13,397 nucleotides of DNA from the NCBI GenBank assembly GCA_017853785.1, contig JAFMIX010000037.1, forward strand, positions 1 to 13,397. The letters are read 5' to 3'. Shown here one piece after another: positions 7,184-13,397 of the stretch. The notes under the pieces were generated by a model. That model was not told the DNA's origin. It ran no database searches and was given only the letters and a program-made list of their open reading frames with translations. This DNA is from Verrucomicrobiales bacterium. GTDB lineage: Bacteria > Verrucomicrobiota > Verrucomicrobiia > Limisphaerales > JAFMIX01. Made by a program: the position numbers and the translations under genes. The number at the start of each line of letters is the position of its first letter. Positions within the stretch are counted from its first letter, which is position 1.

Positions 7184-10100
7184 TCACGGATTTTGCGAGG
7201 CGCGGTAGTAGCGTTGCGTTCCGTTGGTGGCGCTCAGGCCGTTGAGTTCCAGCGTCCCGTTCGTGAAGACCGTTGCGTTTGTTACCAGCGTCCAACTGCC
7301 GAAGGGGAGCGATACATTCGTGGTGGCGAACAACTGGATGCGGCCTGCTTGCGCGGCTTCCAAAGCAGTGGTGCTTGCACTGCCGACCCGGAGTTGCAGT
7401 TGATCGCCGTTGAGTTGCAGCGGCAGAAATTGCAGCGGCACGTCCGGCACGAACCGCACTTCGTCCACCCACCCGCTGTCGCTGCCGTTGCTTAAGTTGC
7501 CATCTTTGGTGTAGCGCCAGCGCAGCGTCTGGTTGCCGGCGGGAAGCCGATAATTCTTCGACTGCCACTCGACGCTGCCGGAGATGCGGCCGCTCAGGAG
7601 CACGCTGTTGGTGTAAAATTCTAGGAAGTCGTGACCTGACTCGGAAGAAACGCGCCACCAGAAGGTGAGCGTGCCGGGCCCGTTGGTGAGGACGGTCTGC
7701 ACCCAGGATTCCTGCGTGTCTCCGATGTCACCGCTTTGGGCCGCATCTGTGCCGTCGTGCGTGATGCTGTTGCCGCCGGTCCAGCCGGCCGCGCCGCCGG
7801 TGGTCCAGGTGAGATTGGTGCTGTCCAGAGCCGCCGCCAGGGTGGTGGCGGGCAGGACGGTGAGCAGGGCGTTGGAGCTGACGCCGCCGCCGAAGGCGTT
7901 CGTGGCGGCGAGGGCGTAGCGACCGGCGTTGGCGGCGGTGACGTTGTTGAGCGTGAGCGTAGCGTTGGTGGCGGCAGGGAGGTTGGTGCCGTTGAATTTC
8001 CATTGGTAGTTCATCGGCAGACTGCCGTCCGCCCCCGAAACAAATTGCGCCGTTCCGCCGGCGGTGGTCATTACGTTGGTGGGCTGGAGCAGTTCCGGCG
8101 GCACGTTGGCGCAGGAGCCGAAGCCGGTCAAGTCACTCGCACTGAAAAACAGCGGCAAACCATTTCCGGCGGAAAGGCCGGTCAATCCGTTGCGGGCATT
8201 TACGCTAAGCCAGGTGACGCGGATGCGTCCGTCATAGAACATTTCGAGCTGAAAATCATTTGGGGCGCTGGCGCCATACAACGGCACGCCGAGCCAGGTG
8301 ATGGCGATGCGGTCAGGTAATTCCTGGCGCGTGACTACGCCGCCGGATGCGGGGTTCAAGTCATCGAACAGCGCGGCGACGCGGGTGCGGCTGAAATGGT
8401 CGGAGTAGGAATTGCCATTAAATGTGGTATTGGTCAGGTCGGCGGCGTCGAACGTCAGGTAGCCGTTGCTGCACAGGTAGAGCAAGTTCGTGCGCTGTGC
8501 GTAGATGGCCACGCTGTTGGTGCCGGTGAGCGTGATGGTGGCGAACGAATCGTCGGTCAACGTCAGCGGCGTGCCGCCGGTGGGGTCGGTCGGGAACGTG
8601 GCGGCAGCCATGCGGCAGGCGGAATAATGATTCGCGCCGCCTGTGGGGTTGAAGGTGATGGTGCTGTGGTCGAGGTCAAATCTGTTGCCGGAGAATAGTT
8701 CGGTGAAGAAATCGTCCGGTTGCCCGATGCTCAAGGTGAACTGGCGGCTTTGGATGTTGCCGCTGGATTCGTTGGTGAAGCGCAGGCTGGCGGTGAAGAT
8801 GCCGGCGGGGAGATTCGTCGCCACGTCCGTGAGGCTGACGGTGACGGTGGTGGTCACGCCGGTGGCGAGGTTGCCCTCGCCGGGAGTGGCGGCAAGCCAG
8901 TTCGTCGCGGTGCCGATAACCCAATCCACTGGAGAAATGCCGATATTGGTGAGGGTGAAACTCCAGTTGGTGCCGGAGAACGGTCCCCCCACCGGGCCGA
9001 CAGCGATGGCGGGGCTGCTCGGGGTGATGCGCAGATCGTCCGGCAAATCAAACGATTCAAAAACTCCGGTGGTCGTGGTGCTGGCCGGACTGGTGGCGTT
9101 GAAACCCATTCCGCGTTTGGCGAAAGCTGCCCATAATTCTGGCAGGTTCGCACCACCGGTGGCCACCTCGTCCGCTTGGAGAATGGCGTCGCGGGCTTCG
9201 AGGAACGTGGGGTCAGCGGGCGCGAGCTTCATGCCGTCGGTGACGAGTTGGAGGATCAACTCGTTGCCGTTCGTCGCGCCAAGTTTGCCGATCAGATTGG
9301 CGCGGGCCTCCCAGAGCGTGACGCACCAGACCTCGCCTTGGTTGTGGATCTCGTCCGCGTTCCCGGCGGAGAACGGAAAGATCGGACTGATGGGAACCCC
9401 GGGGTGAGCGTTGGCTTGGGCCGGGTCAATGTCCCGGAACGTGAGCGGATTTTTTGCGAGGTCGGTGGAGTAGGGATAGCGGCGGATGCCGTAATAATAA
9501 TTCTCGGTGAGGCCGAACCATTGATAAGTCGCATAACCGCCGAGGGCGTAGGCGGCGTCCGGGTCGTCGCCGGGCTCACTCAAGATGGCCAGCGCGTAAA
9601 AATCCGACCAGCCTTCACCCATGCCGCCGCTCTGCGAGGCGCTCATGCCCACGCCGCCGCCCACCAACCGTTCCGAAAGGCCGTGAGTGTATTCGTGGAG
9701 GATGATTTCGGCGTCGTAGTCGCCGTCGCGGTCGGGGTTGGGGCCATTGAAGAGATACATTTGGATGCGCGGGGGTTGTCCATCCGGCGTAGGGGTGAAA
9801 CTGGCGTTGTTGAAGCCGCTGCCATCTTGCGCGTCGGCGATGACCGCATCGCCGCCCAATCCGCCGCGCCCGAAGTTGTTGCTCTGGAAATTTCCCGCCG
9901 CCTCGGTGAAGCCAAGGTCGTAAAGCCGGTCGTGCATGAAGTTGCACCAGTAAAACAACTGCACGACAGCGGCGGCACCGGAGTCGGTGGGACTCATCGC
10001 AAGGTTGAGCGGGAAATCAAACACGCGAAACGGTGAACCCTGCGGCCGTGGCAGGTCGGGCGCGTCGTCGCCGTTGCGGTCGGTGGCGGCGGCTACGTTG

Positions 10101-11143
10101 TTGCCGATGGTATCGTTGCCGCCGCCGGGAATCCAGCCTTCGGGCGAGGCGTTGGTGGATAGCGCGCTGAGCGTGATAAGCGCGCGTGGGCTGGTGGCTG
10201 GCTGGCCGGATTGCGGCGTCTGCCAGCCGGGCGAAAACGGGGAGGGGCTATCGCTGGTGAAGACGTTGTAAGTCGCGTCGTTGAGGTGTTTGGTGAGGCA
10301 GCGGCGCAGGAGCGCCTCGCCGGTCTGCGCGTCCACGAGCACTTGATAGGTCTCGTTGCGGGCGCGGCTGGAGAGGGTGACATCCCAGCATAAGGCCAGC
10401 CGCGTGGCGCTCCACGGCAGCCAGACGAGTTGGGTGGTAGCTTCGCCACGCAACTCGGACGCGGTAAAAGTTCGCTTCTGTTGCGCCCCGGTGGCGCTGC
10501 CGGGGGGCGAAGTTTCGGCCAGTGATGCCCCGAGGTTTTTGGCGGCAATCCGCAGAGCCCGGGTGGCGGGCACGTTGGGAGCAGTTTGGGCGCTGGCGCG
10601 CGCGGCGTTGCCAGCTGCGGCGGCGGGGTCGGGAATGAAGCGGCTGGCGACATTGACGAGTTCCCCCTTGGCGGTGACGTGGGCGACAAGCACCGACCGG
10701 AAAACGGGAATGCCATCCACCTGCTGCTGCCAGACGGTGGTGCGCAGGCCGTTGTGGGCAGCGGTGAAGTCGCGGGTGACGGTGGCGGTGGCGAGGACTT
10801 CCGCACCGTGGCCGTAGAGGGAAGCGTGCTCGTTGAGGAAGGTTTTGAGCGTTTGGTGGGGATCGCCGCCGACAGCCGCCCTGGATTTGGCGGCGGTGGT
10901 TTTGCTCGGACTGCCGGGCGCGGTCAGAAAACCTCTGGCGGCGGTGACAAATTTGGGTGCGCCGGTGATGGGGTCGCGGCTGACATTGAGTCCGGCGGGG
11001 GCGGTGGGCTTTGGGCTGGCGGCGGGCGTGCGCTTGTCAAAATCCGGCAAGGGCGCGGTTTCGCTGGAATGGAAAGCGAGGTTGATCGCGGCGAGCAATC
11101 CAAACCCGGAGGTGAACAGTCGGTGACGCGTGCCTGCCTTCAT
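7184..11143 (-). CDS. Secreted M36 (fungalysin-type) zinc metallopeptidase with C-terminal beta-sandwich modules
   Basis: The product has about 1319 residues if translation starts at ATG 11143, which begins directly with a signal peptide (Lys/Arg at 2-8, hydrophobic stretch about 10-24). The frame is open to an ATG at 11260, but that adds 39 unlike residues. A fungalysin/thermolysin-type propeptide follows (about 75-230). The catalytic domain (about 270-690) carries HEYTH at 483-487 (zinc ligands H483/H487, catalytic E484) and GMGEGWSD with the third ligand E510. After it come a BACON-like sandwich (about 698-812), a nidogen-like region (about 812-1010, YLTFDAADL and VAALFDDLNP), an Ig-like domain (about 1015-1098, YQWKFNGTNLP and NAGRYALAATN), a MAM/jelly-roll-like domain (about 1100-1228, LTFWWRVSSES) and a terminal module ending GTQRYYRASQNP. 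Module assignments are from motif reading and are less sure than the peptidase call. Likely role: extracellular protein degradation. It lies 123 bp downstream of adk on the same strand. Confidence 0.9.
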   Translation of the reverse strand: MKAGTRHRLFTSGFGLLAAINLAFHSSETAPLPDFDKRTPAASPKPTAPAGLNVSRDPITGAPKFVTAARGFLTAPGSPSKTTAAKSRAAVGGDPHQTLKTFLNEHASLYGHGAEVLATATVTRDFTAAHNGLRTTVWQQQVDGIPVFRSVLVAHVTAKGELVNVASRFIPDPAAAAGNAARASAQTAPNVPATRALRIAAKNLGASLAETSPPGSATGAQQKRTFTASELRGEATTQLVWLPWSATRLALCWDVTLSSRARNETYQVLVDAQTGEALLRRCLTKHLNDATYNVFTSDSPSPFSPGWQTPQSGQPATSPRALITLSALSTNASPEGWIPGGGNDTIGNNVAAATDRNGDDAPDLPRPQGSPFRVFDFPLNLAMSPTDSGAAAVVQLFYWCNFMHDRLYDLGFTEAAGNFQSNNFGRGGLGGDAVIADAQDGSGFNNASFTPTPDGQPPRIQMYLFNGPNPDRDGDYDAEIILHEYTHGLSERLVGGGVGMSASQSGGMGEGWSDFYALAILSEPGDDPDAAYALGGYATYQWFGLTENYYYGIRRYPYSTDLAKNPLTFRDIDPAQANAHPGVPISPIFPFSAGNADEIHNQGEVWCVTLWEARANLIGKLGATNGNELILQLVTDGMKLAPADPTFLEARDAILQADEVATGGANLPELWAAFAKRGMGFNATSPASTTTTGVFESFDLPDDLRITPSSPAIAVGPVGGPFSGTNWSFTLTNIGISPVDWVIGTATNWLAATPGEGNLATGVTTTVTVSLTDVATNLPAGIFTASLRFTNESSGNIQSRQFTLSIGQPDDFFTELFSGNRFDLDHSTITFNPTGGANHYSACRMAAATFPTDPTGGTPLTLTDDSFATITLTGTNSVAIYAQRTNLLYLCSNGYLTFDAADLTNTTFNGNSYSDHFSRTRVAALFDDLNPASGGVVTRQELPDRIAITWLGVPLYGASAPNDFQLEMFYDGRIRVTWLSVNARNGLTGLSAGNGLPLFFSASDLTGFGSCANVPPELLQPTNVMTTAGGTAQFVSGADGSLPMNYQWKFNGTNLPAATNATLTLNNVTAANAGRYALAATNAFGGGVSSNALLTVLPATTLAAALDSTNLTWTTGGAAGWTGGNSITHDGTDAAQSGDIGDTQESWVQTVLTNGPGTLTFWWRVSSESGHDFLEFYTNSVLLSGRISGSVEWQSKNYRLPAGNQTLRWRYTKDGNLSNGSDSGWVDEVRFVPDVPLQFLPLQLNGDQLQLRVGSASTTALEAAQAGRIQLFATTNVSLPFGSWTLVTNATVFTNGTLELNGLSATNGTQRYYRASQNP

Positions 11144-11144
11144 G

Positions 11145-11172
11145 CAAATATTGCTGGACTCACAAATATTGC
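11145..11172. repeat. Perfect 10-bp direct repeat next to the M36 protease start codon
   Basis: CAAATATTGC occurs at 11145-11154 and again at 11163-11172, with an 8-bp spacer and so an 18-bp period. Each copy holds the palindrome AATATT and is AT-rich against a GC-rich background. The first copy starts one base beyond the protease ATG, in the place a Shine-Dalgarno site would normally occupy. It may be a paired regulator site or part of a promoter; the sequence alone does not tell. Confidence 0.5.
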
Positions 11173-11266
11173 GCGGAAGGTAGCTCACCCGGGCGCGGAG
11201 TGCATCTGATTTCTCGCGCGGATGCGGCCGGTCCAATTCACCGAGGCGGCGGGCTGCCACTGGCGG

Positions 11267-12025
11267 TCAGTTGGTGGCCGTGGTGCGGCTCTGGAGCTGG
11301 ACGAGGGTGGCCTGATAGGTTTCGTCGGGCGTGCCGGCGGCGGGAATGTTCACCAGCAGGCCGCGCTGCTGGTAATAGTCCATGAGGGGGCGGGTGCTTT
11401 GCTCGTAGGCCTGCATGCGGACCTGAATGGCTTCCGGGCGGTCGTCCTCGCGCTGGATGAGGTTGCCGCCGCAGTGGTCGCAGACGTTTTCGACCCGGGG
11501 CGGCAACGTGCTTGCATGGAACACGGCCTTGCAAACGGCGCAGGTGCGGCGGCCGCTGAGCCGGGAAACGAGCTGGTCGAGCGGGAGTTCGTAGTTGATG
11601 ACGGCATCGAGCTTGACCTTGTTTTGATCCAGGAGTCTGGCCAGCGCATCGGCCTGTGAGACCGTGCGGGGAAAACCGTCCAACAAAAACCCGCCGTGAC
11701 AGCGCAGGCAGCGTTCGCGTTCGCGGACGAGATTGATGACGGTATCGTCCGGGACGAGTTCGCCGTGACGCATGAAGATGAGGGCGAACGTGAGCGCGGG
11801 GCTGCGTTCGCCGGCGGCGCGGCATTTGGCGGCGCGGAAGACATCGCCGGTCGAAAGATGGCAGGTGCCGAGGCCCTGGCACAGCCGTTTGCCCTGGGTG
11901 CCTTTGCCGACGCCGGGCGCACCGAGCAAGATCAGCCGGTAGACGCGCGCGAGTGCTCGGGGGATGCTGGAGCAATTGCCGGGGTCGGCCTGAAGCCAGG
12001 CAGCGCGGTCGTTCTTGATGCTCAT
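11267..12025 (-). CDS. adk: Adenylate kinase, zinc-LID type with N-terminal extension
   Basis: This 252-residue cytoplasmic enzyme catalyses ATP + AMP = 2 ADP. The P-loop GAPGVGKGT is at 35-43, STGDVFR at 58-64 marks the AMP-binding region, GFLLDGFPRT at 112-121 is the family signature, and the LID domain spans GRRTC at 158 to QREDDRPE at 191-198. The LID has four cysteines (C162, C165, C182, C185) in two CxxC pairs, the arrangement that binds structural zinc. Two features differ from the usual enzyme of about 215 residues. About 30 residues precede the first beta strand. The AMP-binding region is altered and carries another CxxC (C106/C109) just before the GFLLDGFPRT strand. The start at ATG 12025 has a good ribosome binding site. 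I recall similar extended forms in Verrucomicrobiota but cannot verify it here. A related nucleoside monophosphate kinase is the alternative. Confidence 0.93.
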   Translation of the reverse strand: MSIKNDRAAWLQADPGNCSSIPRALARVYRLILLGAPGVGKGTQGKRLCQGLGTCHLSTGDVFRAAKCRAAGERSPALTFALIFMRHGELVPDDTVINLVRERERCLRCHGGFLLDGFPRTVSQADALARLLDQNKVKLDAVINYELPLDQLVSRLSGRRTCAVCKAVFHASTLPPRVENVCDHCGGNLIQREDDRPEAIQVRMQAYEQSTRPLMDYYQQRGLLVNIPAAGTPDETYQATLVQLQSRTTATN

Positions 12026-12032
12026 GGGATTG

Positions 12033-12039
12033 TTCCTTT
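12033..12039 (-). promoter_or_regulatory. Ribosome binding site of adk
   Basis: AAAGGAA on the minus strand lies 7 bases ahead of the ATG at 12025. It is the clearest Shine-Dalgarno match in the window, and it fixes the adk start, so the N-terminal extension is real coding sequence. Confidence 0.65.
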
Positions 12040-12189
12040 CTGTTTTGTATTTCTAGATGCGATTTACGCCAATCGGGACGCGGTGGCAAGGTATTGCCAA
12101 TTATTGTCATTGGTCAGCCAAGAAAAGGCCGATGGCGAGGCGGTAACTGCCGGTTTGATTCGGGCGACCGTTTGATTAAACTCCGGTAA

Positions 12190-13086
12190 ATGATGGAGGA
12201 GCAAAATTATCGGCGGTGGATCGGTGTCGGATTTTTTTCCGGCGTGCTGCTGGGATTTGCGTTGTTCGGGCGCGCCCAAACGAACCAATTCGCGGAGCTG
12301 AAGGCGCAGGCGGAAGCGGGCGATGCACAATCGCAATTCACCCTCGGCACGATGTTTGAGCGTGGCGAAGGCGTGGCGCGGGATGCCGCGGCGGCGGCGA
12401 AGTGGTATCAGGCGGCTGCGGAGCAGAATCTGGCCTTGGCGCAATTTTACCTCGGCGCGCTGCGCGAGTCGGGGCCGGAAGCGTTGCGCGACGCGGCCGC
12501 GGCGGCGAAATGGTATCGCAAGGCGGCAGCCCAAGGTGTCGCGCCCGCGCAGTGCGCGCTGGGGCAGATGTATGAGACCGGGCGCGGCGTGCCGACCAAT
12601 GCGGCGGCGGCGGCGGTGTTGTTCCACAAGGCGGCGGAAAAGAATTTCGCGGAGGCGCAATACCGGTTGGGCTTGATTTACGACCGCACGAACGGTCTTC
12701 CCGCAGATTGCGCCGAGGCGGTCAAGTGGTTCGCCAAGGCGGCGGGGCAGGGGCACGCCGGCGCGCAATTCCAGCTCGGCACGCTGTATTACGACGGGCG
12801 CGGGGTGACACAGGATTACGTGGTGGCGGCGCGATGGTTTCGTTTGGCGGCGGAGCAGGGCGTGGGTGGGGCGTATTTCAATCTGGGGCTGATGTGCGGA
12901 TTGGAGCAGGGCATGAAGTTGGATTGGGTGGAGGTCTATAAATGGTTTACCCTGGCGATGTGGAAGGGCAATGACCGTGCCGCCGAAAACCGCGCTGTCC
13001 TCGCCGAAAGCATGAAGCCGGAAGAGATCGCCGAAGGCCGCCGTCGCGCCATCGCGTGGGCGAAGGAGAAGAAACTTTCCCGTTAG
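12190..13086 (+). CDS. Secreted or periplasmic Sel1-repeat protein
   Basis: The product has 298 residues. A signal peptide or anchor helix lies at about 11-27, with a likely cleavage around the Ala-Gln at 29-30. Six tandem Sel1-like repeats (TPR-related, about 36 residues each) follow at about 44-79, 80-115, 116-151, 152-187, 188-223 and 224-259. They share the pattern A-x-F-x-L-G-x-x-Y-x-x-G-x-G-V-x-x-D-x-x-x-A-x-K-W-Y/F-x-x-A-A-x-Q. A short Lys/Glu/Arg-rich helix closes the protein. Sel1 arrays form alpha-helical solenoids used for protein-protein contact; the partner here is unknown. Repeats 1 and 2 contain Ala runs encoded by GCG/GCC codons. The gene is divergent from adk, and no strong ribosome binding site precedes the ATG at 12190. 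A second ATG immediately follows at 12193. It ends 12 bp from the convergent fumarase gene. Confidence 0.9.
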   Translation: MMEEQNYRRWIGVGFFSGVLLGFALFGRAQTNQFAELKAQAEAGDAQSQFTLGTMFERGEGVARDAAAAAKWYQAAAEQNLALAQFYLGALRESGPEALRDAAAAAKWYRKAAAQGVAPAQCALGQMYETGRGVPTNAAAAAVLFHKAAEKNFAEAQYRLGLIYDRTNGLPADCAEAVKWFAKAAGQGHAGAQFQLGTLYYDGRGVTQDYVVAARWFRLAAEQGVGGAYFNLGLMCGLEQGMKLDWVEVYKWFTLAMWKGNDRAAENRAVLAESMKPEEIAEGRRRAIAWAKEKKLSR

Positions 13087-13098
13087 CCGGCGCTGGGA

Positions 13099-13397
13099 TC
13101 AAAGCCTTTCCGCCAAAGCCGCCTGGCTCTTGGCGAAAACTTCCTCGTGCAACGACCGGCCGTGCGCGTCAATCGTCACCACTGCCGGGAAATCCACCAC
13201 CGCAAGTTCCCAGATGGCTTCGGGCGAACCGAACTTTTCGAGTAAGTAAACATTGCGCACCTTCTTGATGCACTCGGCCAGCACCTGCGCCGCGCCGCCG
13301 ATGGCGTGGAGATACACGCAGCCGTATTCCTTGCACGCCGCCTGCGTCTTCGCGCCCATGCCGCCCTTGCCGATGACGCCGCGCAGGCCGAAATCGC
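13099..13397 (-). CDS. Class I fumarate hydratase C-terminal (beta) domain, partial
   Basis: Ninety-eight codons plus a stop are visible; the N-terminal part lies beyond the right edge. The sequence matches the C-terminal domain of iron-sulfur (class I) fumarases and tartrate dehydratase beta subunits. LRGVIGKGGMGAKT is near the left end of the visible segment, followed by HAIGGAAQVLA and then VVDFPAVVTIDAHGRSLHE. This domain helps bind fumarate/malate in the TCA cycle enzyme, while the [4Fe-4S] cluster ligands lie in the alpha part, not visible here. An internal Met at 13359 is not the start because the frame continues upstream with the family signature. Whether the gene encodes a one-piece FumA-like enzyme or a separate beta subunit cannot be decided from this fragment. 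Confidence 0.9.
   Translation of the reverse strand, partial: DFGLRGVIGKGGMGAKTQAACKEYGCVYLHAIGGAAQVLAECIKKVRNVYLLEKFGSPEAIWELAVVDFPAVVTIDAHGRSLHEEVFAKSQAALAERL

Noticed and set aside
12093..12115. CCAAT-ATTGG inverted repeat in the adk/Sel1 divergent region
   Set aside because: The arms are only 5 bp with a 7-bp spacer. Such short repeats are expected by chance and nothing else supports an operator.
12155..12182. Promoter-like TTGATT and TAAACT boxes ahead of the Sel1-repeat gene
   Set aside because: The inferred transcript start would fall on or next to the ATG at 12190, leaving no leader. Each box matches the consensus at only four of six positions.
12357..12640. Runs of GCG/GCC codons that look like a simple-sequence repeat
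   Set aside because: They encode the Ala-rich part of consecutive Sel1 repeats and vary between copies, so protein repeat structure explains them.

Overview
The window is GC-rich with small intergenic gaps. It looks like chromosomal DNA of a free-living Gram-negative-type bacterium, most likely in Verrucomicrobiota (Pedosphaera/Limisphaerales-like). That placement is inference. It rests on a zinc-LID adenylate kinase with an N-terminal extension, a large secreted Thr/Asn-rich M36 metallopeptidase ending in a terminal Tyr-Tyr-Arg-Ala module, weak or absent Shine-Dalgarno sites before most genes, and the mix of gene families. There are no rRNA or tRNA genes, no CRISPR array, no insertion sequence and no phage genes that I can see.

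Layout. Positions 1-5134 form an exopolysaccharide/glycan block. On the minus strand are a polyprenyl-phosphate glycosylphosphotransferase (2347-812) and then a family 2 glycosyltransferase (733 to beyond the left edge). A 359-bp divergent intergenic region separates these from a plus-strand pair: an AlgI/DltB-type MBOAT O-acyltransferase (2707-4107) and a membrane-anchored SGNH-hydrolase-like protein (about 4097-5134). The simplest reading is that the phosphotransferase loads the first sugar phosphate onto undecaprenyl phosphate, the glycosyltransferase adds to or charges a lipid carrier, and the MBOAT/SGNH pair O-acylates the exported polymer.

Positions 5238-7142 hold a lone nuoA (complex I subunit A), not followed by nuoB, and a phosphohexomutase. 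The mutase could supply hexose-1-phosphate to the glycan block. From 7184 to 11143 on the minus strand is a secreted fungalysin-type (M36) zinc metallopeptidase of about 1319 residues, with a chain of C-terminal beta-sandwich modules. Upstream of it, also on the minus strand, is adk (12025-11267). Divergent from adk is a secreted Sel1-repeat protein (12190-13086). The right edge holds the C-terminal end of a class I fumarase (beta domain) on the minus strand.

Nothing here amounts to a clear new system. The points most worth a second look are the MBOAT/SGNH pair in the divergent glycan block, the modular M36 protease and its terminal module, a perfect 10-bp direct repeat abutting the protease start codon, the isolated nuoA, the modified adenylate kinase, and a changed metal-motif residue in the glycosyltransferase.
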